A stretch of 64,000 nt of DNA, taken from positions 62,001 through 126,000 of the forward strand of contig JABYQS010000002.1 in assembly GCA_022592435.1 (NCBI GenBank), read 5' to 3'. The notes beneath the pieces are model-generated. The model was given only the letters and a program-made list of their open reading frames with translations, was not told the DNA's origin and did no database searches. Each line of letters begins with the position of its first letter. Positions within the stretch are counted from its first letter, which is position 1. This document shows, piece after piece, positions 1 to 11,300 of this stretch. Made by a program: the position numbers and the translations under genes. Source of the DNA: Cerioporus squamosus (lineage: Eukaryota > Basidiomycota > Agaricomycetes > Polyporales > Polyporaceae).

Positions 1-734
1 GACATGCACCAAGGTGAAGAGGAGGTTGGCGTCGGTTGCATTCCGAGTCGAGGTCTGTTGTCGGTACAAGTGAAGGGCGACTCACACGGGTTACTTGGGT
101 GTACACGCCTTGCTGTAACATGCCTCTATGCAAGCGCATACGTACTAGTACAGTCTACCTGATGCCGTGTATCGTCTTGTACTGTGTCTTGTACTGTGGT
201 CAGATCTCTCAGAATGCATGTAAGTACTTCGCTTAAACCACCAGTGTCGGGGATTGAGAGCTCAATCTCCGATTGTATCTTTCAACACCGCTCAGTCACT
301 GGTATGCTTCGGCACTCATGGCCCGAAGCGGAGGTTGTACTCGTACACGGACACGGCGGTTTCCCAAGCTCCAGCTACTTAGCAAATTGCCAGTGAGTCT
401 TCGGAGGCCAACGTACACATCACGAAAACGCTGAGCGGGAAACTGATGTTGCAACGCATAGCTATAGGTACCTAATTTGCCATTACCGTCGGCTTCGGAG
501 AAGTCCTCTCAGGCTGACACGCTGACACGCAGACACCTGTCCCCGCCCCTCCTTGACTCCTCCCACCTTCGAGTCCAACACAACACGTCGGACGGCCCCT
601 CACTTTGTCGATTCCTTTGATCCGTTCAAACAGACTCTCTGCATTAGTCAGTTCACTGTCGGTTGACTCTTTGCACTACGGGAAGTAAACCCATTGTAAA
701 TCAGTGTTATTCACTTTGAACCCCCGCAAACAGT
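1..734. other. gene-free stretch, left edge
   Basis: I see no coding exon with recognisable content. Short open frames exist but none resembles a known protein or has a convincing splice structure. A perfect 12-bp tandem duplication (gtcttgtactgt, two units) lies at 174-197. The region leads into a repeat-rich stretch and is probably intergenic. Confidence 0.5.
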
Positions 735-902
735 GTATAGAACAATGGGCACCGCCACAGTTAAAATCAATGTACCTTACTTATACGCGTTTGTAACATT
801 GATCAGGATTTTCTACTCAGATCAATGTATAGAGCATTGCTTACCACATTGATAATAGCTGCTGCGCCCGCTCATATATCAGTGCACAGAGCGTTGTCAT
901 AC
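735..902 (+). repeat. dispersed repeat, copy A
   Basis: This stretch shares an ordered set of short blocks with 4213-4392. The blocks are tgtatagaaca (from 734), AATCAATGTA (765-774), ACATTGAT (796-803), then a GATTTTC..CTCAG..CAATGTA block near 808-829. A further ACATTGAT sits at 846-853, and another (1373-1380) lies just beyond the hAT-type element that interrupts the locus. The order is kept but the spacing differs, so the two copies look like old, diverged members of one family. The family is not recognised and its full boundaries are uncertain. Confidence 0.5.
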
Positions 903-1354
903 TAGTGTTGCCGCGAGAGGCGAGTTGGCGCCACTCGGTCTAACTCGCTCCACCGAGCCAGACCGAGGCGAGTTGCGAGTTTAACTCACGAGTTGCCCCA
1001 GTTTGGACATTCTGGCAGCAGGAGCCATAAACCCCCAAAAATTTACTTCATTGAGCATTATTCTAAGCCCAGTAGGGCTCTGAGGCCGTCCGGGATGCTG
1101 TCCTCTAGCATACCTAGGCCAGGGAGGCTGAAATTTGAGGTGCGGGGGACTCGGGGGAAGCAACCCGAAAACGAGCCCCCTGGCGAGCGCCTAGGTGGAG
1201 TCTCGCCAGGCCTGTCGACCAATCAGATGCGGGCGCTGCTGGGAGCAAGTTGCATCGATGTGAGCGAGTGGATTGCCTCGCCTCGCGAGTTGCTCCACTC
1301 CGTGAGTTCGGAACTCGCAACTCGCGAGTTTAACTCGAACTCGCGGCAACACTA
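903..1354. mobile_element. hAT-type non-autonomous DNA transposon (MITE)
   Basis: The ends are perfect 15-bp terminal inverted repeats: tagtgttgccgcgag at 903-917 and its reverse complement at 1340-1354. They are flanked by an identical 8-bp target site duplication, tgtcatac, at 895-902 and 1355-1362. An 8-bp duplication together with a TIR beginning TAGTG (consensus YARNG) is the hallmark of the hAT superfamily. The 452-bp interior has no transposase frame. It is rich in GAGTT/AACTC repeats near both ends, like the subterminal transposase-binding repeats of hAT elements. Mobility would need a transposase supplied from elsewhere. The intact duplication suggests a fairly recent insertion. Confidence 0.85.
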
Positions 1355-1362
1355 TGTCATAC

Positions 1363-4212
1363 AGCTGTTAGCACATTGATTATCGGTGTTCTAGACGCTG
1401 TACAGTCTCGGCCACTGGGACACGAGTCACGACCTCCTCCTGCTCTCTCTACACCTGGCCTGACCCGCCTCCAGGATCTACCTGTTTTGCCTCGGGGATC
1501 AACCTGTCCCCAAGCCTTGTCTCTGCCTGCCATCTCCACTGCAAGACTACAAGCAACGCCGGTGATAGGCCATGTAGTTACTCTTCTCTTTCTCGCCCTC
1601 TGCTCGTCTTCTGCGCTACGAGGCTGTGCGGAAGAGTGATAAGGTGAGTACAGGTTCCTTCGTCACTCTCGTCCTTCCCAACGAACATCATACATCGCCT
1701 GCCACGCTGCAAGATCATGAAGAACGACAGCGGGGCAAGTTACAGCAGCTCGTGGCGCCCCCTTACATCTCTTTGTCGCCTCGCGCATTCATATTCGACA
1801 TCGCACACCGTTCGGACGCGTCAATACGTGTTCCGATGGATTCCTACGCAACTCACAAGTACTCGAGCTGACTTCCCTTCCCTCTCCCTCCATCTCTCTC
1901 CTCTTCCTCTTCCCTCCGCTCGACTCCCCTGGTGAACGCCCACTCAAACCATCGCATCTTCGGACTACGCTCGCTGTGAGTTATAGTATATCAGCGTCCA
2001 CTCCATCCGCACACCTTCCGCGAGGCGCTCAGACACATGGAACCCACAGGAATTGCAATTCGCTGACAGCCGTTGCGCCCTCGAGGTCAAGCCTAGCGCG
2101 TCCCCAACTCTTGCGACCCTGCGTGCGTACTCGCCAATGACCCACTCGCTTTCCACGCCGCACTTCAAGTCCTGACCACGGTCTGGAGGCAGAGGTGGGC
2201 TGCATCGTTGCAAACTCGACTGGTGCCGCTGCCTCTCCCGTCCCTCTCGTCCTATCTGCTGTATCGATATTTTTGCATCTCTTACGCTCGCGGCTCATGT
2301 GTTCAGATGTTATCACTTATACTGTCGTTACTGTACAGTCCAGTAAATTAATCTGGAGTCGGGCATGCTCATCTACGAGTACGAGGGGTCAAGCAGGTGT
2401 GGAGGTGCAAAGTGAGCTTGTTCCAGAGCATGATCACCGGCCAGAGGTGTCCTGACAGTGACAGGAGCTGTGTGTTGCGCTCCCGGCACTCACAAATATC
2501 TCCCTACGGACCCTACCTGCCTGAAAGATATGTCGGCCTCCAGAGCGTGTCCATGATGTTTCCTGGGGCACGGGGACCTGACTGCGTAGCGTACGAGGGG
2601 AGTACGTACCTTCTTGGTCTTGGTGTTCTCTCCCTCCCTGCCCCGCAAGTCTCCACGCTCGCGGCTTCTCCAGGGTGCCCCCGCCGGCTTGTCGGAGACG
2701 CGTGCAGCAGTTTTCCAGCGCAAATAAGTGCTAGTGAGTGCGCCGAGGTGCACGTCCAGTGCCGAGTCCGAGTCCAGGGTCGAGTTCAAAGCCGGAGAGA
2801 CGGGTCCCAAGTTAATTCATTTGTTCAAAGTGGCGAGAGTATGTCCATCAGACAGCGCAAAACGACGGAGGTGGCCACACTGCAGTGATATAGGACGTGT
2901 CGCGTCGGACGCACGTGACCGTGTATTGGAGGGGCGCTTGATGATAGCGCGGCGGACTGAGCTTCACTTGAAGCTCCGCTTGGACACCAGGCAGTCGCGC
3001 GCACGAGCATCTACTTCTCTCTTCCTTCCCATTTCCTCCGCCATCCCTGACCCACCCGGCTGGCCCTCTCGTTTACTGGTCCTTCTTGGCTACTCTCGTC
3101 TGTCTGTTGCTGGTGGACTGGTTGACTGCGCTACGTCAATTAAAGATGCAAGAGCTCGCTGATGAGCATCGATGGCGTTCAAATAAGAGGGTCGGAGTTC
3201 TGGTACTTGCGATGGGATTGCGGGAGTTCAGCAGGGCGACGGCGAGTCAGGTGAGCATTCCATCCGACATAGAGTCGAGCTGACCATTACCGTTGACATG
3301 CAGATGGGCTGTCGGCTGTAGGAGAGCCCTCGTCGTCTGGCGCCGAGTTACACCCCATTGCTGCCGATCTCGGGACCCACCTAAACCGTCCAGCAGTGTC
3401 TCGGTGCGACCGCAACACAGGTATGTGATGAGATCTCTATGTGGAGTGTGCAGAACTGACAGTTATATGCGCATATAGCCGCATATAGGCAGGTCTGCCG
3501 TTAGAGAAGCTCGTAGTTGCCGTCTAGGACCAAAGTAAGTTCCAATTCCCTTCCATCTCGCTATCTAGGTGGCTAGTCTACTAGCACATTGGGATCTCTA
3601 TGCATACAACATTCCTGGGTGAGCCAATAAGCTCGAGGTCGCTCACGATCGGCCTGATCTGGTGAGCCGTCGCGCTACAGTCCCGAATGCTTGCTCATGA
3701 CGTCTGGCAGGAAGTCCCCAGCTTGTTTTGTAATGGTGAGTACTTCACCAGTCGACGAGACTGATACACTACTTACTGCAACAATGTCCAGTCTACCATG
3801 GACGATCGAGCGCGAGGGCGATATGAGGTGTACCCTGTGAGTGCTTCAGTCCGCCGTCAGCCGCATAGGGTCCTAACACGAAGCGTAAGGTCCACACAAG
3901 TCCGGCACCCCTGTCTGTGCATGCACGAGGACGTTGGGAGGTGCTGATGTGCAGGGTGAGCTGCTATCGTCGTAAACCGTAAGTCATCTACCTTCTGTGT
4001 CCTCGAGCCTTGATACACGAGGAGGGTAGTAGTTGCTGCATGTACTAGTACATAGTTATTTTGGCGAATGTATGTGGTATCTATCAGTCATGATACCTGG
4101 CTGCAGTGTGACCCAGAAGGCGTCGATGAACCCGCACTCAAGCATCATCGTGTATGCTGATGTTCTCTGTTTAAAACAGTTATATGTACTGCGCTGGACG
4201 TGCAAAAGAGAT
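1363..4212. other. gene-free stretch with possible spliced transcript
   Basis: No open frame here is recognisable as a protein. Several intron-like segments on the plus strand lie between about 3140 and 3960: gtgagc..tgacatgcag near 3249-3302, gtatgtg..atatag near 3420-3478, and gtgagtacttc..atgtccag near 3736-3791. They are of basidiomycete length and some have CTGAC-like branch sites. The intervening exons stay open only briefly and encode nothing I know. This could be a noncoding spliced RNA, a fast-evolving small gene or the relic of a gene. Confidence 0.25.
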
Positions 4213-4392
4213 GTATAGAACACTGATACATGTGCAGGACTAGTCATTGCAATGAACTGTTGCGCAAGTGTTCCCAACGCAGAAAATCAATGTAAAATGG
4301 CCGAATCAAACGTTTCATACATTGATTTTCCCTGCTCAGTACGCTCAATGTACATGTGCTCAACGCCGAATTCTACTGGTGTACGCGCTGAA
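4213..4392 (+). repeat. dispersed repeat, copy B
   Basis: This is the second copy of the repeat at 735-902. It begins with gtatagaaca (4213-4222), contains AATCAATGTA (4285-4294) and TACATTGATT (4318-4327), then the GATTTTC..CTCAG..CAATGTA block. Inside it, gaaaatcaatgta (4282-4294) and tacattgattttc (4318-4330) form a perfect 13-bp inverted repeat that could fold as a hairpin. As in copy A, a small DNA transposon lies at its right side. Confidence 0.45.
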
Positions 4393-4609
4393 TACAGCTG
4401 TTTTCAAAACGATAGACCGCCGCCGAAATGCGCGTTCACGTCGGTAACAGAGACGCTGGCTCCTCATTGGCTGGATGCTGCAGGCTGCACCACCACCTCC
4501 ACCTCGAGCGGTCGGACGCCTGGATCTGAACCAATCGGAAGCCTGGGCGGGGTGGGTCCGCCCAGACGAGCGTTTTTCTGGGTGGACTATCGTTTTGAAA
4601 ACAGCTGTA
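4393..4609. mobile_element. small MITE with 23-bp inverted repeats, TA ends
   Basis: A perfect 23-bp inverted repeat, tacagctgttttcaaaacgatag at 4393-4415 read against 4587-4609, bounds a 217-bp element. The similarity continues imperfectly inwards (cc..cc..aaa.cgc). Both ends carry TA outside CAGCTG, which fits a TA target duplication and therefore the Tc1/mariner/pogo superfamily. If so, the element proper is 4395-4607. A different duplication length cannot be excluded because the outer flanks show nothing longer. The interior has no transposase frame. Confidence 0.65.
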
Positions 4610-5039
4610 ATCATCATCCTGTACATTGACTTTCATTGCTTTTACTTCCCACAGTGTTTGCAAGTGGCGCGCAGATTGAATGAGCGCCGCTGCTGTCACA
4701 TTGCCCCCGGCGGGGTCCTCCGCAACGCTGCTTATAGACACAGTTCTGCAGATGTGGGTCTTATTCCTGACGTTGAATGTTGGTCGCTAACAGATTGGGG
4801 CTTCATCTCGACAGCACAGACTGCTGTACTGCTTGCACTCGTATTGATTGCTGGGTCGAGCGTTAGTCGCGAGTGTCGCTTTGGCCAGCTTGGGCTCGGT
4901 CTCATCAATCTTTTCCGCATTGTCCCCAAGCAACTTTGACTTACAGATGCATCAAGAGCTGTGGAATGGTACGCATCGGCTTATGAAACAACGTCAATGC
5001 GAGACCGCTCCTCTCGCTTGGACGTCCCGATCGTGTGGG

Positions 5040-5046
5040 TATATAG
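5040..5046 (+). promoter_or_regulatory. probable TATA box of the LRR gene
   Basis: TATATAG lies about 140 nt before the start codon at 5182. A transcription start about 30 nt downstream (near 5070) would give a short leader exon ending at 5115, followed by a 52-nt 5'UTR intron (5116-5167, GTAAGT..TGCACAG with a GCTGAC branch site). Confidence 0.45.
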
Positions 5047-5181
5047 TCACAATCCGTCCCCGCTGGTGACCACAACACTCCAACCCTCCGTCCTCACTAG
5101 AAATTCTATCGCTCAGTAAGTCGAATTGTGGAGAGTGAGGTCTTTGCCGCTGACGGATGTTGCACAGCGCCCTTTGCAAAC

Positions 5182-6603
5182 ATGCAGTCTGACCTTCCTC
5201 TCACTGTTCGGTTCGACGTACCTACGGGTTCACTGCCAGCCGACTCACCCCTGCTTCTGCACCGACTTGACCAAGTTTTGCCTCGCCTATCTCACCTCAC
5301 GTCGTTGGAGATCGGGCCAGTGCCCGGGAGCCGGTTCCTAAAGGTCGATATCTGCATGCTCTTCCAAGAGCGCATGCCTGTCCTCAGAGAGCTGACTCTT
5401 CGAGCGACATATGCTGTTGATCGCCACGGTCGAGCTGTGGTAGAACACGTTCCACAGCCAGCTCTTCAAAGCGACAATCTCCCCCGCCTGCGAAGCTTGG
5501 TCCTCGACGGGGTCGGCTTGCCGTCCACCGGTGTTCTGGGTTACGGCTTGCGCCGCCTGGAGCTGAAGAACTACCCCAGCGAGGAGTGCCAGACGCCTTT
5601 TCCTCAGCTGCTTGCCGCTTTGGCCTTCAGTGGGGCCCTCGAGGAACTCCACATTCACAACTACCTCAAGGTCGCCAACTTGGAGTCCATCAACTCCCGG
5701 CCGTTCATTCTCGCCAACCTCACCCGCCTTGTCATTCACGATTCGCCCCCTCACATTGCGCATCTCCTTCCTTTCCTGCACGTACCTCAGGCCGTGCAAG
5801 TCCTACTCTCTTCATACTTTCCGAAGTTCATGATCGACGGCGCCAGGGTTATACCCGCGCTCCACACTCTATTCCCCCCGTCTAATCACGCCCTCGACAT
5901 ACCTTCGCTTCGCCCTAATGCCGTTGCTGTTTTCATCACCTCAGCCGACGTCGTAGTCACGGGCATCGCGACAGGTGGCCTTACTCGCGTCGAAGGACTC
6001 GCTAACCTCTCCGATCCATCCACACGTGTGCAAACATACGCTCGTACGGTAGAATCCCTCGGAAGCATTTACAGCATCGCGGATGTCACGACTCTCGTCA
6101 TCACGGGCGAGTTCAGCTCCTCCCTTGCCAACATCGGGATGTACGTCTACGACACGACCGTCACCAGCGCGAAGCCGCCGTCGAATAACGGAACGATGTA
6201 CCCCTTCGGCTCGCACAATAAGAGCCCGTCCAGTGTCGTCCCTACCTCCCGGCCTCTTGTCCCCAACTGGTTGGCTGTTCTTTCCCAGTTCCCCGCGCTG
6301 ACCAGCCTCCACATCGCGGACAAAGGGGGGGCCATTCCACCTGAATCCTTCGCTATTGCACTAGCTGGAACACCCACGCTGGTATGCTGCCCGCACCTGA
6401 AGGAGCTCCACTTGGAAGGGGTGATATACGACCAACCATTCTTCGACAGATTGGCGGAGTCTTTGGCCGTACGGGGAGAGAGGCGTATGCGGCTGAGGGA
6501 ACTGACGATCACCATGTCTACTCCTGCACGGAGGAGCATTACAGAGGAAGTCGAGTATACGTTTCAGGACTGTGTGGATTCGATCGATGTGTGTTACGGC
6601 TAA
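5182..6603 (+). CDS. leucine-rich-repeat protein of the F-box/LRR family, without F-box
   Basis: This is one exon of 473 residues, starting at the first in-frame ATG. Upstream in-frame GTG codons are not credible starts in a fungus. A good 52-nt intron (5116-5167) ends 14 nt before the ATG, so the leader is probably spliced. The protein has loosely repeated leucine-rich segments (for example LRSLVLDGVGL, LRRLELKNYP, LTRLVIHD) typical of the C-terminal LRR half of agaricomycete F-box proteins, but no N-terminal F-box. It is clearly homologous to the gene at 62358-63686: both share the LSLDGxGL, LELxNxP and NYL blocks in the same order. A role as an adaptor-like binding protein is inferred from family resemblance only. 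An unseen upstream exon could still carry an F-box. Confidence 0.75.
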   Translation: MQSDLPLTVRFDVPTGSLPADSPLLLHRLDQVLPRLSHLTSLEIGPVPGSRFLKVDICMLFQERMPVLRELTLRATYAVDRHGRAVVEHVPQPALQSDNLPRLRSLVLDGVGLPSTGVLGYGLRRLELKNYPSEECQTPFPQLLAALAFSGALEELHIHNYLKVANLESINSRPFILANLTRLVIHDSPPHIAHLLPFLHVPQAVQVLLSSYFPKFMIDGARVIPALHTLFPPSNHALDIPSLRPNAVAVFITSADVVVTGIATGGLTRVEGLANLSDPSTRVQTYARTVESLGSIYSIADVTTLVITGEFSSSLANIGMYVYDTTVTSAKPPSNNGTMYPFGSHNKSPSSVVPTSRPLVPNWLAVLSQFPALTSLHIADKGGAIPPESFAIALAGTPTLVCCPHLKELHLEGVIYDQPFFDRLAESLAVRGERRMRLRELTITMSTPARRSITEEVEYTFQDCVDSIDVCYG

Positions 6604-6972
6604 GGGTTCGAAGGTCTCCCTGCGCTATCAGTGGCGTCGTACTGCAGTATGCTATGTATCCGTTATGACTATGTTTACATGATAATATGAAGTTCCTGAA
6701 CTCGTAGAGCACCGTACATGTGAGTCGCCTAGCTGCGAGACCGGGGAATCGACGTCAGGTGGTACGTAGGAGGTCGGGTGGCATGTACGGAACAGAAAGA
6801 TATTAATACACAACAATTTCCCCTGGGTATGTAGAGATGTGGATGGTATGTATACACTCCGTGGAAAGACTCGACGAAGGAAGCACACACTGTTACCCGA
6901 CGACGAGCAAGTCGTCCGAACCGTCACGCGTGGAACGGCGTGACCTGCTGGGGATAGCGCGGTCTGCTTCTA
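6604..6972. other. intergenic, convergent gene ends
   Basis: This gap lies between the stop codons of the LRR gene (plus) and the RING gene (minus). I see only AT-richer sequence compatible with two 3' UTRs and no coding frame. Confidence 0.5.
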
Positions 6973-7977
6973 TCACCTTGTTCTTAAGCACGATGTACTG
7001 TGAGAGTGAGGGTTCGTCAATACTAGCTCAGTGAACTTCCGCAGGGTACGCGCCTTCTTCTTCGCCCTGAGAGCTTGATGCTTCCAGTCCTCCAACTCCC
7101 TCCGCACCTCCTCTAACTCATTCTGCATCTTTGCCGAGTAGACACGCTGACGGCCTGCATCCTCAGATGAGCAGCTGGACTGCCGCTCCAAGGCGTCCAT
7201 ACGCTCGTGCATCGTGTCCACCTGCGTCGAGAGGCGCGCGTTCTCTTTCTCCAAGCGGTCGATGGTCGACCGCTGCTTCTCGATTTGCATGGTCAACCGG
7301 GACTCGATAGCACGCGTGGTTTGCACATTCCTCGTTTGTTTCTTCATCTTAGCATGCTTGTCCTTCATTTTCTAGGTGGTCGGTGTGAGCCCGGGCATAC
7401 AAAGAACGCGATATCTGTGCATACCGTAGACATGAGTGCGAGCTGGAACGACAGCTCACGGAGAAGGTCCTACATAACGCTATCAGTAGCTCGTCCAAAC
7501 GTAACCAGAAATGGATCATACCGTGTTGAGATGGGGTTTCTCGCGGTCTGTGACCGAGTTCACGAACGTGTTGCATCTGTAACCACCGTCAGACTTGAGC
7601 GCGGCAGAAAGCAGAGAGAGCACATACACCATCAGCGCATCCTCTGGCTCTACCTTATCCGCGATGGTGTATTTCACCGTTTCGACGGCTTCCTCTGCAG
7701 CCCTATCCATGCTGCGCACGGAGATCGGGCTGGAAGAGATCGCGTCGTTAGGGTCGGGACCACACGCGTCTCGACGCGTCTCCTCAGACTCCCAGTCAGG
7801 ATAAAGACGTATCATCTCCTCCAGAGTCTGGGGCTTGCGGCAGATCGCGCAGGAAGGGTGTGAGCTGAACCGGAATGTCGCGCAATCCAAGCAGTAGATG
7901 TGGCCGCAGAGGGTGGTCATGGGTTTGGATGTGCCGCCAAGGGTATCCAGGCAAATGCTACATCTGAAGGATGGCAT
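6973..7977 (-). CDS. RING-finger protein with C-terminal coiled coil
   Basis: Three exons, complement of 7522-7977, 7425-7469 and 6973-7371, join in phase 0 through 52- and 53-nt introns and give 299 residues. The start is the ATG at 7977; an upstream TTG is ignored. A C3HC4 RING finger occupies residues 6-46 (C6, C9, C24, H26, C29, C32, C43, C46). A central acidic linker follows. The last third is a long charged coiled coil (leucine/glutamate/arginine heptads around RLTMQIEKQRSTIDRLEKEN). RING-HC proteins usually act as E3 ubiquitin ligases, with the coiled coil serving dimerisation or substrate binding; the substrate cannot be inferred. The gene is divergently arranged with VPS54. Confidence 0.8.
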
Positions 7978-8323
7978 GATGAACGCCCTGTCCACCAAAT
8001 GAGGGCGGACGAGTAAAGACTGTGAGTGGTGGGTAGTGGTGGTTAGCTGGAAAGGACGCTCCGAACTTATCGGAGATCACTGCGCACTCATGGTGGTGGC
8101 TGTTATCTTATCTCACAAGGGGAAACAGGCGTCTATCTGTGTCTGGAGGGAGCGCCCATAGATGCGCTGGACCACGGTAGACTCAGCTCTACACGGTACA
8201 TCCTCATCCTCTCCTCACCCTACCTCCTCCTCCGCGTACTACTCCTGCTGACACCATATCCAACGCTCTTAGTACTACCTTGTGCTCTATGCTGCTCTAA
8301 GGCACGGAAAGCATCGCTGACTC
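7978..8323. promoter_or_regulatory. shared upstream region of RING gene and VPS54
   Basis: Only 346 nt separate the two divergent start codons, so both promoters must lie here. Pyrimidine-rich tracts (ctcatcctctcctcaccctacctcc) precede VPS54. No clear TATA box is visible for either gene. Confidence 0.5.
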
Positions 8324-11300
8324 ATGTCCGACTACGCGTCGACTCCCTCGCGTCCCGCTTCGCCTGTCGGAGAGCTTCCTTCTTTCACCGCTTCGCGCTC
8401 GTATCGCTTCAATTGGGACGACAGACGGCCAGGACCAGGTAGCATCTCGGAAACTACGGAAGGGCGAGGGGACTACCTCGCGAACACTGCGCCCTACGAT
8501 GTCTTTAACAACGCCTCCCTGACATCCTTGGCATTGGCCACCCTTCCAGCAGAATGGAGCAGTTCGAAGCATGGGTTCAACGGTGCGTTTCACATACTCG
8601 CTTGAGCGGTTCTGGTCTTGACATTGTGTAGCCATCTCCAACGTGGTCAATAATCCTCATAAGAAGTCTGCGCCGCCGAAGGCGCATTCCGCCCTTCCCG
8701 CCGTACCTCCCGCCGACCTCCCACGCGTCCGCCGGAAGGACTTCGACTCCTACCTGCGCGCAGTTGCTCCCGAGTGGGAGCGCTTTGTGCACAACGCAGA
8801 ACAAGGTCGGGATGGCGTCGCGCAGATCGAGGAGCCGCTGCCTTCGTCCAGCTCGGCTAGCATGGAAGTGCCGCCGACGCCTCGGACTCCGAGACCACCG
8901 CCTGGCAAGGCGCTCCCACCTCTGGAGACAGTGCCTCCCGTGTTCTTTGAGCGCGAATTCAACCTAGGCGACCCTCGCACCTTTGCTGCTGTCACAGAAC
9001 AGCGCGAGGGCGAGGAGGATGCCGACCCTTCGTCTCTGTCCCATTCTCTCCCCCTTCAGGAGAAACTCTCACACTATGCCGATACCATTGAACAACACCT
9101 CATCCGCGAGATCTCAATACGGTCGACGTCTTTCTTTGCGGCACTCGCGAACTTGCAAGATCTACAGACCGAGTCGGAGCAGTGTCTTGACCGAATCTCA
9201 CATCTTAGAGGTCTCCTCAAAGACGTAGACGAGAAGGGCGCGAAACGGGGTTTGGAGATTGTCCGCAAGGAGGGGAAACTGCGCAACATGGGCGCGGTCA
9301 GAGACGGCGTCCGGTTCGTGGGAGGGGTCATGGAGATGACAGGCGTCGCCCGAAGTCTCGTGGGCGCAGGGCAGTGGGGGGAAGCGTTGGACATGATCGA
9401 AGAGCTGGACAAGCTCTGGCATCTGGAGAATCTACCGACTCAACCAACCCGACCGCCATCGGTTCCTACGAAGAACGGGCGGTCCTCTCCCTCGCCTTTG
9501 CCAACCGTCATGGAGTCGCCTCCTGCCACGCCACCACCACTACCGCTTCCCCCAGCACCTCAGATCCCTCTCGCCTCTCTGAGGGCTTTTGATGCGTTGC
9601 CAGAGCATCTACGGACATTGACTATGGAGATCACGACTTCGCTCACGTCCGAGTTTGTCAACTTCTTACGGCATGACCTTGTAGAACGTATCGACTCGAA
9701 CCAGGAGGGATGGTCAGAGGAGCGTCGACAAGCCTTCAACATGTCTCTACGGGATCGTTTGCTCCCGCTGCTCCAGTCTCTGGTCCGGACGAAGGGGATC
9801 CTAGAGGCGACCTTGTCTTGGCGAGAAGTCGTTATGGCGGAAGTTCGCAACACGCTGAAACGGGTAGGTTATGAAGTGTATATGGGTCATCAGCTACTCA
9901 CATACCACAAAGCGAATACCTTCCCTTGAGTTTGGTGAAGATGGTTCAATACCTCCACAGTATGTCTAGTGTTGTGCTCATGCTGTATATCGCCAACCTT
10001 TGTTGCAGGTCAACTGGTGCAGCCGACTTGCGCGCTATGTCACATCCCGCTTTCCTGGATCTTGCTCGCGGCATGTATCGGAGTCTGTTGAACTGCATCG
10101 AGGGTTTGTACCGTCAAGGCGCTATCGTCATCGATGTCGTTCAGAGCCTACAGTACGTTGTTGATGGTTTCATTCTGGTGACCTCCCCTCCATGTTAACA
10201 TAATCACCAGCTCGCCAAAGACTCCAATAGACATCACTGCACTGCAAGAGGAGTCATCGGATATCCTCTCTTCCGCGGCGGAGCTTGCCAATGCGTATGC
10301 GTCGAAGGTGATCGCTATCCGCGTAGAGCAGCACACTGCGCTTGACCTAATGAGCTTCTGCACGCTGTTCAACGAGTCCTGGAACTTCGTGGTGAAGTCC
10401 GAGGTTATCTGCAGGAGGATGATTGTCGGCCTGCGTGGGACAATTGTCAGCCAAGTACGTGTCCTGATATATCGCACAAACTTCTGGAGGCTCAACGTTC
10501 GCAGGCGAAGGCCTTCCTGCAACATTTCCATCAGGGACAGCTGAACCAGTCTGCCAAACTGGTGGAAGACGAGCAGTGGAACCCAGCCGAGGTCGCCCCT
10601 ACAGTGCAGCGCACGGTCGACACCATCGTCGACGCATCCATATCCGATCCCCCCGAGCTTCTCCTCGACCGCCCTCCACAGGCCACTCTATCACCCCTGC
10701 CTCCTACGTCTCCCGCTCCCTCGTCTCCTTCCCTTATGGTCAACGGCACCTCCTCATCAGGGCAACCCCGGCCATCCTCCCCACTCCCATCCCCCAATTT
10801 CCCGCCATCGCCCGGGCGCTCACCGCGAAAGCGCAACCCCACTGCCCCGACCAAACACCTGCGCGTTGAAGAGCGCGCGTATTTCGCGGTGTCTGCAACG
10901 TTGGACGTGCTCATGCTGCTGCTGGACTACCTCAAGATTATCGTCAACCTGCCCCTGTTGACGATGGATACGATGAGCCGAATTATCGAGTTGTTGAAGT
11001 CGTTCAACTCGCGGACGTGTCAAGTCGTCCTGGGCGCTGGGGCCATGCGTTCCGCTGGGCTCAAGAACATTACTGCGAAGCATCTTGGTACGTTCGGCTG
11101 GCCAAGGGCCATGTACTGAGGTAGCAGGTTCCTGACCCGAGTTCGCAGCTCTTGCATCGCAGTCGCTGGCAATCATGATTTCGCTCATTCCGTACATTCG
11201 AGAGATGTTCCGGCGACATTTGAGCCAGAAGCAAGCGGTGATGCTCATCGAGTTCGACAAGCTCAAGCGGGTTAGTACCATATCACCTTGTCTGCAGCCA

